DNA of 64,000 nt, taken from NCBI GenBank assembly GCA_030549205.1, contig JAUKTV010000028.1, positions 176,748 to 240,747 on the forward strand, in the 5' to 3' direction. The notes under the pieces were generated by a model, which worked only from the letters and a program-made list of their open reading frames with translations, was not told the origin of the DNA and ran no database searches. The translations under genes and the position numbers were made by a program. This document shows positions 32,951 to 44,818 of the stretch, piece after piece (positions within the stretch are counted from its first letter, which is position 1; each line of letters starts with the position of its first letter). Source of the stretch: Apiosordaria backusii. Taxonomy: Eukaryota > Ascomycota > Sordariomycetes > Sordariales > Lasiosphaeriaceae.

Positions 32951-35453
32951 AGCTACTATAGTTAGTAATATATATTAGGTAAATAATATAGTAATAAAGG
33001 CGAAGGTTTTTATAAAATTTAAGCCTTTCTTTTATAAAAATCCTTTAATAATTAGCTTAGCCTTAAACTTTAAAAGCCTATTTTTTTATTAGTCTTTTTA
33101 TATAGTACTAACTTATTAGTTAATAGTATATAGTCTTTAAAGAAAGTACTTTAAAAAAGGAACTTAAAGGTTCTTTAATTAACTATTTATTTAAATTTAC
33201 TATATATAACTTTTAGCTAATAGGATTTTTTAAGGTTCTTTAATATTTATTTTAGGATTTAAAGTAATAAATTAATATTAAAAGGACCTTTAAAGACCCT
33301 ATAGTAATAGACTTTAACTTTAATTAGTATTGATTTAATAAATTAGCTAATGCCTATTTTAATATCTTTATCTATATTTAAGTATAGTTCTTTTACTTTT
33401 ATTGGTAAGTAGTTTTTAATAAAGGGTTTTAGGCCGGCCTTAAGGTCTATAATAGGCCTATTAGAAGGTTTTAAGCTATTATCGATTATAGCGTTTTAAA
33501 TTATAGTAGACTTATTAATTAGCTTATTATTAGAGAACTTTTTAATATTAATTTGCTAATTAATTTCTAAACTTAGCCAGTTAGTTAAATTATATTTAAG
33601 ATATAGGTTACTATTTTTATTTACTAACTATAATTATAATAGCTTTATTTTTCTTTAGTTTAAATCCTTTTTTAAAATAGTAATAATACTTTAAATTATA
33701 ATAGGCTTATTGACTATATTAATAAAGGAAGATTTTACTATTGCCTTTTTAATTAGTATCTATATTTAATAGGTCTTATTTTTAAAAACAGCTAGTAACT
33801 TACTAGGCTTTATATAGGCCTATAGCTTTAAAGTTCTAGACCTTTTTTTAATAGAAATAAAGAGTTTTATAAAGAAGCCTATAGCCTTAAACTAACTTAA
33901 ATCTAGCTTATAAGAAAGGAAAGGCTTTAATTTATTATAAAGTATTTAATAGAAAGTAAGGTCCTTATTACTAACTATTATATAGTTAATTAATTTAAAT
34001 ACTATAAGTACTATATAGTACTATAAGTATTAAAGGAACTATAATAATACTATTATAGCCTATAAACAGTTTAAAAATACTCTAATAAAGCATTTAATTA
34101 GGCTATTTTACTTATAAATATAAAGCTTAAAAGTAAAAAATTCAATACCTTTAATAGAAAACTAGGCCTATAATTTATAGTTAATTTCTTTTTTACTATT
34201 GTAGTAAAAATAGATAGGGTATTTATTATAGTAGTTTTTTAAGCCTTTAAAAAAGCCTTTTATAGTACTTAGTATAATTAGTCCTTTAGTATTTAGTAAG
34301 TAAAAGGCCTACTTAAATTAGAATTTTTAATTTACTAAAATTAACATTATAAAAAGCCTATTATAGAGTATAGGCTTGATTTTAAAAGTATCGCCTTTAA
34401 TAAAACCTAAAACCTTAAGAAAGTTTGAATAGTAAAATATTAAAGCCTTTTTATTACTTTAGTTTTATTATAGGCTAAGTATTAAAAATTTACTTCTTTT
34501 ATTTAATTTAAGTTTAAAAGCTTAATAGTAATTTTACTGGTCTTTTTTAATAGTATTAGGCCTATATAACCTAGCTTAATATACTATTTTAATACTATTT
34601 AAAGCAATTTACTATAGTAGTCTATAGTAATATTAAGGATATTTTTAATAACTTCCTTAAATATATAGCCCCTTTAAGCCTTTTTCTAATTAAATAAGCT
34701 AAGGTTATTTAAGTTATTAGGGCCTTCTTTAAGCTTATAAAGCTTTTTAGTAGATCTATCCTGATTAAATCTTTTAAAGTTAGGATTATTTAAACTATTA
34801 AAGCCTTCTATAAGCTAATAAAGCTTTATTCCTTTAAATATACCTTAACTATAGCTTTTTTTATAGCTTTACTTAAACTTCTTAAACCTATAAGGCTTTA
34901 CCTTTTAAACATTTAAATTAAAACTAATAGTACTATTACTATTTAGCTCTATAAGCCTATTACTAAGCCTTTAAGGATCTAAATCGACCTTCGAATAGCT
35001 ATCCTTTTAAAATAAAGGCCTATTAAAAGGCTCTACTATTAATTTTCGCTTTTAACTAATAACGTTAAAACTTACATTATAGTAAATAATAAGCCTCTTT
35101 ACCCTTTATAATTTTAAAAAAAAGTTTAAAGCCTTAAAATTAAACACTACTATTAGGACTTTATTAAGCCTATATAGTACTTTCTTTTTAATCTAACCGC
35201 TAGCTTTATAGTATAGTATACTATTAAAAAGGTTAATATTAAATTAAAAAATATATAGAATATTTTTAAGTTTAAGCTTAGTATATTGAAAAGGTTCTTT
35301 CTATAAAAGCACTATAAATATAGTAGTTCCAAAGCCTTTAAATATTAAAAGACCCCTTCCTATATAAATTATCCTTAATAAGCTATTATTAAACTTATAG
35401 TTAGTAAACTATTTTTAACTATTAATAATATAGTCAGTAGACTTAGTATTATA

Positions 35454-36132
35454 TGTTGAAATACAGCACTTAGTTGTGGACTTTACAGTGTATTTTGGCC
35501 TGTAACTTACAGGGCTAACAACAACTAATGGCTTAAAATCATAGCGCTTACTAATACTCTGCTATAGCAATTGCAGTAGTCTTTAGACCCTTAAAGTAGC
35601 CTAAAGCCCTAAGCGGTTAGTATACTATAACGGTAAAATATTAGCGCTCTATATTCTATAAACGGCTTCCAGTTAGCGTACTTAATAGTTAGATTTAGCC
35701 GGCTGGTTAAGTTTGCAATTAACGGACTTAATAGGCATTTAGGCCTTGCAATTAGTAGACTTAATAGGCATTTAAGCCCTATAGTTAATAGACTTAATAG
35801 GTATTTAGGCCTTAAAATAAAAAGAGGTTTGGAAAGTAATATAGGGCTAAAGACCTATAATAGGTCTTATCCTTTATAACTATTTACTATAATATTTTCT
35901 TAGTTAATAAGTCAATTTAATATATTAGTTTACTATATTTTATAGTACCTTATAAGCTTATATTATAGTATCTACCTTTTATATATTATAAGGTATTGCC
36001 TTTATAATCTATCTTCCTTTAATACCTAATTACTATTATATACTATAAATAAAGCCTTCTTTACTTTTAATATTTTATACTATTTCTTATATAAGTCTAT
36101 ATCTATAGGCCTATAAGATACTTATTTTAATA
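35454..36132 (+). repeat. B1 5' LTR
   Basis: A 679-bp direct repeat of 41227-41905. It starts TGTTGAAATACAG and ends in a mutated form of TATCTCAACA. Confidence 0.9.
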
Positions 36133-39100
36133 GGTTATAAGTCTAAGCTTATATTACTTAAGTAAATTTCTTTATTTTATAGCCTCTATAATAATATCTA
36201 TCCTATAAGCCCTATTTATTTTAAACTATTAAAGACTTAAGAAATAGCGTTCTAGTACTTCCAACAGTACTTTTACTTCCCTTTTAAACGCTAAAGACCT
36301 AAGAAATAGCGTTTTAATACTTTTAATAGTGCTTTTATTTTCCTTTTAGGCATTAAAGACCTAAAAAACAGTATTTTAGCACTTCCAATAATACTTTTAT
36401 TTCCTTTTTAAGCCTTTAACCTTCTTTACTATAGATTATAAAGATATATATAACCTTTTTATAAGCCTTAAAGCTTTAAAAACCTTTAACCTCCTATTGA
36501 CTTTTAACCTTTTTAAAGGCCTTAACTTTACTTAGTACTTCCAGTAATTATAGAATAACCTTGTAGTTACCTTTAATAGTAGGATTAAGGCTATTATAAT
36601 AGGTTTTATTGATTAAATTAAAGCTTTAAGTACTAAAATTAACTAAGTTAATACCTATATCGACAATTTTAATACTTACCTTCTATTAGAATATACTACT
36701 TTAAACTTTTTAAAGTCTTCTTTTAAACTTTCTATAGACCTATTTATACTATCTTTATTTTTAGTTACTTTAGCTTATATAAATCTATTAGCTCCTATTA
36801 CTATACCTATTATAGTACCTTCTTTAAGTTAAACTACTTAAAAGACCACTATACTTTTAATAAAAGATTTTAGTAAATAGGTCCTTTACTTTATTAAAGA
36901 ATAAAAGCTTTTAAGTTTTAAAAACTGGTGCTTTTAATACTAAGCTTTTACTATTTAAATAAGGGTTTTAGGCCTTTTTAAGTTTATAAATAAGCCTAAA
37001 TTAATTACTAATTTACTAAATAATAACTTAAAAGCCTTCTTTCTTTTTACTATTTGAAATATCCTATAGACAGATCTACTGCTTACTATCGAAGCTAAAG
37101 ACTTCTTAGTAACCTTTTTTTAGCGATTATAAGCCTAGTATATCCTTACTTAGGCTGTCCTTTAAAATAAGCTCTATAGGGCTTATTATACTATTAAATT
37201 TAATAGTTTACTAAAAGTAGTTAAATATAATACTAAGTTTAATACCTTTATTATAAGGCTTTAAGGTTTAAGTATTATAATTTAGCTTATCGATTAAGTT
37301 AATTATTATTTAAACTTATTAAAGGGCAGTTTTTTACTATAGTATAAATATTCTAAAGTTCTAATTTATTAAAATAAGTATAATTTCAGCTATTTTCATT
37401 ACCTTATATTAGAGTTTTTATAGGGGGAGCTTTTAATTAAGACCTATATTTCCAATACTATAGTTACTTAAGCCCTTTCTATACTTTATTTCTATACTAC
37501 CTTTATTAAAGATTCTAAAGCCTTAAAGGTTTTAAATGCCTTTATAAAGAACCCTATAAAGCCTAGGCTTACTAAAAAGAAGAAAAAGAAGAAGGAGGAT
37601 AAGAAGAAAAAGGATACTAAAGACTTTAGAAATTCTAAGGAAATTTCTTTTATAGTAGGCTTTAACCTTAATATAAGCTTCTATAGTATTAAATCTTTAA
37701 AGCTAATTATACTTTATAAATACTACGGTTTTATTAAGTTTACAGTATTCTTATTTTTTAAAGTCCTGCCTTCTATATCTATTAACTTAATTAATTATAC
37801 TAACCTAGCTTTAAAAGAAATTTAGCTTTTTAATATTAAGTTTATAGTCTATATTTACAATAATAAGAACCTTTTTATTAATCTTATTAAAGTAAAGGTT
37901 AAGCCTTTAATTATAGGGAATAGCTTTATAAGAATTATTAATAAAGGTACTATAAAAGTCCAATTCTTTATTAAAACCTATAATAATAGGGCTTATTTTT
38001 TAGCTATTAACTTTATTAAGACTTTCTTTATTTTTACTTTTCTATTAAATATTATTAGTAAAGACTATTTATATAATATTAAAGAAGCTCTATATAGTTA
38101 AAAGCTTATTAATAGTAATTGTAATTTTATTGCCTTTTTAAATTTTAAAAGATTAGAGTTTTACCTTAGCCTTAAAAGCTAACTTTAATTAGAAATATCT
38201 TACTAGCAGTACTTTAATAATTACCTTACTTTCCTTAAAGCCTTTAAAGCTTTTAAAATTTTAAAGGAGGTCTTTTTTAAAGCTTTTAACTTTTTAAAGA
38301 AGGATAGATCTTTTAAAGATCCTAATAAGCCTTTACTAGCTTTAGTTTAATTAACTATCCTTTAGTATATACAATTTAAGTATATAGGTCTTAACCTTTT
38401 AAAAAAGACCTTTCTTATTATTAAAGGTATATTTAACTTATAAAAGGTTAGGCTTAAAGATTTAGTTTATAAAAGCTATAATACTGTAAAAATCCTTTAA
38501 AGGCTTTTTAAGAATCCTATTTAAAACCTTTTTTTTACTTTAAGTTATTTAAAAGAGGACATTATTACTATTAAGTCTATTCTATTATTAAAAAAGCTTT
38601 ATAGTTTAATTATAGTAGATCGAAAGACCTGTTTTTAATTTCTTAAGCTATTAATTATTAAAGATAATACTATTATAGTACTTTATTTACTATTTAAAGG
38701 CCTAAACAATACCTTCCGGCAATACCTTACTTACTTTTATTATAATAAAGGAAAAGAAGTCCTTTCTTTAAGTACTTACTTTATTAAAAAGGGTATTGGC
38801 TTTAGTATATTAAACTTTAAAACTTCTAATTAAAATAGCCTAACCAAGCGCTTTATTCAGGTTATTTTAAACTATTTTAAAACTACTATTTTAATTTTAA
38901 GCCTTTTTATTATTCTTTAAAGATATATAGCTATTTTTATAATAGAAATTATTAACTATATAGCCTAAAGCTTTAGAGATTTTATATTTTATTAAGCCTT
39001 CTATAATAAACTATTACCTTCTTAAGTACTATATTAGTTAAACCTTTTAAACTATAAGGTTACAGGTATTAAGGTTATAGTATATATCTTTATTAAAGAT

Positions 39101-41226
39101 TAAACTATAGGTTTTAAGCTTGCCTTTTAAGGAATTAAAAAAAGACTTATAGCTATTTTAAGTTATTAAATCTACTTAGTTTACTTAAGTTTAAATAAAG
39201 TCATTAAAACTAGCTTTATTAAATTCTATAAAGATCTATTGGCTTAAATTATAAGTCCTTTAAGCTCTATAGGTTTTTTAAAGGTCCTTAACTGCTTTAA
39301 TAAGTTAAAGGAAGATACTACTGTTTAAGTTTTTAAGCCTTCTATTTACAGTCCTCTTATTTTACTAATTCCTAATTTCCTAATACTTAAATTATCCTCT
39401 ATACTACCTACTTAATTGCTACTTAAGCTTACAATTCCAGTACTTACAGTACCTTTTATTACTATTAAGATTCTTTTACTTTAAGCTTTATAGAAGTAAT
39501 ATAAAGAATTTATATCTATAAATAATATAGATTATAGTAAGCTTATTTCTTACTTAGTTTCTTACTATAAAAAGTACTATTCTATAAAGGCCTTAAAGCT
39601 TAATATCTTTAAGTAAGCCTTAAAATATTTTAAAAAGAAGTAATAGTTATAGGCTATCTTTACTAAATTATATTAACTTTTTACTATTAAGACCTTCTAT
39701 TTTATCTGCCGATTTTAAGTTAAAAAAAAGCCTATTATAAGCTGCTAGATCTTTAAAGATAAAAAGAATTTATAAGGTATTATAGTAAAGTTTAAAGCCC
39801 GATTAGTTACTTAGAGTTTCTAATAGGCCTTTAGAATCGATTTCGAATAGACCTATGTTTTTATTATAAGGCCTTTAATTTAGAGAATTATATTGGCCTC
39901 TATAGCTATATTTAATTAGGATTTAGAGTAGGTAGACTTTATAGAAGCCTTTTTAAATTTAAAGACTGATTTTAATATCTATATTAAAATTCTATAGGGA
40001 TTACTTAAGTTTGTTTATAATAATATTAGCGTTATAACATTATTAAAAGTAGCTAGATAGGACCCTATTAAGGACTAAATTATCCTATTAAAAAAATCCT
40101 TATATAGTTTAAAGTAAGCTTTTTACTTTTAGTAATAAAAGGTCTTTATAATGACCTAGGCTTTAGGTTTTAAGCTTTTTATTTTTAATATAGCTATCTA
40201 TTTTTACTTAGACTATAAGATCTTTATTATTAGTTATATTGACGATTACTTAATTATAGGCCTTAAGCCTTTATAGCTTTAAGCCTTAAAGAATACTATA
40301 GGAAAGTACTATAATATTAAAGATTTAGGTCCTACTTACTACTTTTTTAGTATTTAAATTAAACGTAATAGGCTTTAACGGTATCTTTAGATTTATTAAA
40401 AGGCCTATATTATAGACGCAGTTAAGTACTTTAGAATTAGTATTAAGTTAACTTCCCTTTTATTAAGCTTTAGAATTATAAGTAAAGGCAATAGGCTTAG
40501 AACCTTTATAAGCCTCTTTAATTAGTACCTATATTAATAACTAATTGGTACTTTAATATACTATAGTTTAAACTAAGCCTAATATAGCCTTTAACGTTTA
40601 GTGGCTTTTATAATATTTAATATAGCCTACTAATACTTATTTAAAAGCTATAAAATTACTACTTTTCTACCTTTATTTTAGTATTTATAATACAGTTGGT
40701 TACGGTTTTAATAGTAACTTAAAGCCTATCGGCGTTATTAATAGTAATTAGGCTAAATATAAGGAAAGCGTTAAATCTATTTACGGTTAGCTGTTTATTT
40801 TAACTAAAGGACCTATTAGTTAGAAATCTAAGAAAGCATTTACTATATCTTTTAATACTTTAGAAGCCGAATATACTAGGCTTATTAAAGGCCTTAAGGA
40901 AGCTATATAGTTTAGAGATCTTTTTTAGGAAATTTCTAGACCTATTATAAGCCCTACTTTCCTATTATATAATAATAAAGGCTTTATTGCTATTGCTTAT
41001 AGCGATAAGTATAATTGCTGAATTAAACATACTTTAATTTAATTTTAAAGGGTTAAAGAAGCTATATTTACTAAAGTTATTACTATAACCTATCTCTTTA
41101 TAAAGAAAATACTTACTAACGGCCTTATTAAAGCTTTATTTATAGTGCTATTTAATACCTTTGTCTTACTATTGAACCTTTCTAAGCCCTTTTAATTAGT
41201 ACTATATACTACAGTTATAAAGGGGA

Positions 41227-41905
41227 TGTTAAAATATAGTATTTAGTTATAGACTTTATAGTATATTTTAGTCTATAACCTATAGGGCTAATAATAATTA
41301 ATAGTTTAAAATTATAATATTTACTAATACTTTATTACGGTAATTGTAATAGTCTTTAAACCTTTAAACTAGTCCGAAGCTTTAGGCAATTAGCATACTA
41401 TAACGGTAAAACGTTAACGTCCTATATTTTATAAATGGTTTTTAATTAGTATATTTAATAGTTAGATTTAGCCGGCCAGTTAAGTTTATAATTAACGGAC
41501 TTAATAGGCATTTAGCTTTTACAATTAGCGGACTTAACGGACATTTAGGTCTTATAGTTAGCAGACTTAATAGGCATTTAAGCTTTAGAATAGAAAGTAG
41601 TTTAGGGAGCGATATAGGGCTAAAGATTTATAATAGGTTTTATCCTTTATAATTGTTTACTATAATATTTTCCTAATTAATAAGTTAATTTAATATATTG
41701 GTTTACTATATTTTACAGTACTTTATAAGCCTATATTATAGTGTTTACTTTTTATATATTATAGGGCATTGCCTCTATAATTTACCTTCCTTTAGTACCT
41801 AGCTACTGTCGTATATTACAAATAAAGCCCTCTTTGCTTTTAGTGTTCTGCGCTGTTCCCTACATAGGTCCATACCTATAGGCCTGTAAGACACCTATCT
41901 TAATA
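41227..41905 (+). repeat. B1 3' LTR
   Basis: Exactly the same length as the 5' LTR. It starts TGTTAAAATATAG, ends ATCTTAATA, and is preceded by a purine tract. Confidence 0.9.
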
Positions 41906-42060
41906 AAGTTTAAGGAGTGGTATTCTTTATAAAGGTTCCTTTATTATAATTTAGTACTATAAAAATACCTTTAAATAAGCAGTTTATAGGCTTTAATAGG
42001 GCTTATTTACTATAGAATAGAAGCCTAAAGGCCTAAGGCTATACTATTTTAAAGTAATAT

Positions 42061-42895
42061 TGTTAAACTAGGTCCCTGTGAGGCCTAAGTTTACAGTGGG
42101 TAGCTGCTATTATACTACGTGGTGGAAGCTTAAGTCGGAAAGCCTACCCGTCAGCTACCTGGCACTTGCCCGGCACCTTACTTCACTGCAGGGCTATTCA
42201 AAGGCTTGTATCCCGCTAATTAGTAGGCCAAACTGCCTGTAATTTTATATTCAGGCTACTAAGGCCTACTACTATGGGCAGTATAAGTGGCCTAACCCTA
42301 ACCCTACGTTGACCTGCACTTTGGGTTGGGGGTGTTTGGTTTTGCGGCCCTTTTGTATGGCCGTGAGTCGATTTTTAGAGAGCTGTGAACTACGCTAACT
42401 TAGCTGCCTGTAAGATCTGTAGCCAACTACTGGGCTGGCTAAATTAGCTAAGAATTGGTAGGCCTATAGTTAAGTAGGTATATTATTACTATACTAAATT
42501 ATAGGCCTGTGAGCCCTGTGGGTCGGAAGCTATAGAGAGCTTAGCAAGTGGTTTATAGGGCTTGGTAAACCTTAGGTTTAACTAAGTTGTACTCTGGCCT
42601 ATTTGCCTGCTGGGGTGTGCGAGGTACTGTATGTCAGTCGGTGGGTATATAGTAGAGGTCAAGTACAAACCTTACTATGGAGACTATTATAGTAGATTTA
42701 TAGAAGGCTAGTACTATAATACAATTATTTACTTACTATATTTCTATTCTATAGTACTTATGTAATACTGTATTCTAGTACCTTAACATTAAGCTATAGG
42801 TATTACGTATAAGACTTCTGTTGTACTGTAAGCTAGTATATAAGCACTAAATTATAGGGCCCTTAGGCCTATAATTAGCTATACCTATTCTAATA
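42061..42895 (+). repeat. A2 5' LTR (least RIP-mutated)
   Basis: 835 bp. It keeps GC-rich runs such as TTTGGGTTGGGGGTGTTTGG that are TA-converted in other copies, and carries CCTAACCCTAACCCTA at 42291. Confidence 0.9.
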
Positions 42896-44608
42896 GGTTA
42901 TAAGCCTAGAGGATACTTAACTAGGTTATAGGCTTATAAGCTTAAGTTTAGAGCCTTCTATAAATAACGGCTTAGGCCACTATAGACTACGCTATAAGTA
43001 GGCTATAAAATTACTGATTTTAAAGCCTACCTATTAAAGTAGGGTTATAAGGTAAATACTAGGCTTACCTTACCTTATTAGGTTTTCCGGGGGCCTATAA
43101 GGTTTAAATTTGCATTTATTACTAAATTTATTGCACTGTAAGGTGCATAAAAATTAGGCCTAATAGGGCATTGAAGGCCTGTAAGCTACAAGCTTATAAG
43201 AGCTAGAAATAGCCTTTTACTTTAACTATAGCTCAGTAGATAGTTCTGCAAATCCTAAAGGCAGGTAAAAAAGTAAAAAGGTAGAGCGACCTTTTTAGTT
43301 ACTACTACTGTTAGTAGTTATAGTAATTTACTATATAAAATAGAGCTTATTTTTTAAGGCTTTTAGGTACTGTAGACCTAGCCCTTTTGTTAAATAAAGT
43401 AAACTATAGCTAAAGCCTTAGTTAAAAACGGTACTAGGCTAAGGTCTTAAAGCCCTATAGAACGTTCTAACAGTAAGTATACTAAGCCTTCTATAGATTT
43501 AAAAATGTAAAATACAGGGCCCGGTTAGGGGTTTTCTAGGAAGGAAGAATTAGTAGATTCTTACTGTATATAGGCTTTTACTATTTAACTAAAGAAGCAA
43601 GAGGTTTAAATTTAATAGTTACAAGGCGCTATAATTAAAGTAGTAGAGTAAATTAAGCTTTTAATAGCAGCTTAAAGCACTTTAAATCGGCCTAAGGCTA
43701 CTATAACCACTTCTCTAATAGTAGTTAAAGCTATATATTAAGAAGCTGCAGTAGCCTACTAGCTAAGGCTTAAGGCTAATAGTGGTTTTACTAAGGTCCT
43801 TTATACTACTATTACTATTGAAATGACTAAAAAGGTCTATAAATTCCTTATTAATTAAAAGCTTATAAACCTTAAAAATTTTAATCTATAAAAATAGGGC
43901 TTGAATATTATACTATATACTATCGATATAGCTACTTTTATAGAGGACCTTACTATAGTAGACTACTAGAGTAATATTAAATAGGCCTTACTATTAATAT
44001 TACTTTAAAATGGTATAGCCTTAAGCCTTTAAGCTTCTATTTTATAATAAACAAGCCCTATTAAAGCCTATAAACTACTTATTTAATGGTATTTTTATAG
44101 TATTAAATTATAGTAAAGGAACCTTTATAGAAAATACCATTCCCTAAACTTCTACTAATTTATAGGCTTTTTAAAAGACTTTAACGTTAAGTTCTTTAAT
44201 ATAGTTAGCTAGCTTATATTAACTGGCATTAACCTCTAGACTATAAATTAAGTAAATTAATACCTATAGACTATAGAAAAGAGCTTTTTATAGTAAGCTA
44301 AAAGGCAACGAAGCGTTATATAGACTGCTAAAGTATTAAGCTAAAATATAGATATTATTAACCTAAACTTTTTAATAGTAAACTTATTAAAAGAACAGTA
44401 TATTTAAGCCTTTACTATTACTAAAGGCATAGCCTATAGAAGTAAAGAAAGCCTTTATAAAGGCATTAAAAAGAAGGTCTTTTTAAATAAAAAGCTTAAA
44501 AGTAATAGTAATAGTAGCCTTAATAGTCTAAGTAGCTTTCTTTAAAAGAAAAAGAAAAAAGACTTTAAAAGGCTTAAAAGCCTTAAAAAAAGGCCTAAGG
44601 CTAAAGAT

Positions 44609-44818
44609 TTGTTTGCTTATATAGTAAGCTTTTATAATTTAACTTTAAAGGTCTTTAAAGACTTTAATAATAACAATAGTAATAAAGGTATTTATATAGT
44701 ACCTATAGGGCCTATTAAAGGTATTAAAAGCACTAAAGGTAAGGCCTTAATAGCACTTTCTTTAAGGGATGCCTTTCTATATAATACTAGGTCTACTAAC
44801 TATATTATTAATAGTTAA
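44609..44818 (+). pseudogene. Copia polyprotein fragment (end of gag / start of protease)
   Basis: The longest frame left in the repeat desert, 69 codons. It ends in a degraded protease active-site region (DAFLYNTRSTNYIINS, where the family has a D-T/S-G core before a HxC/ND segment). The same frame continues past the stop with KWFTNYKPNN-type sequence. It is a relic, not a gene. Confidence 0.6.

Larger units (their letters stand above)
35454..41905 (+). mobile_element. Copia family B, copy B1, inside A3
   Basis: A 6452-bp element with two 679-bp LTRs (35454-36132 and 41227-41905). The primer site GGTTATAAG is at 36133, and the purine tract AAAGGGGA ends just before 41227. A reverse-transcriptase box reads Tyr-Ile-Asp-Asp-Tyr at 40235-40249, both aspartates intact, followed by LIIG-type residues, as in Ty1/copia. 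No long frame remains because of RIP. No matching 5-bp target duplication is seen. The A3 sequence on the right resumes about 630 bp away from where the left side stops. Confidence 0.85.
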
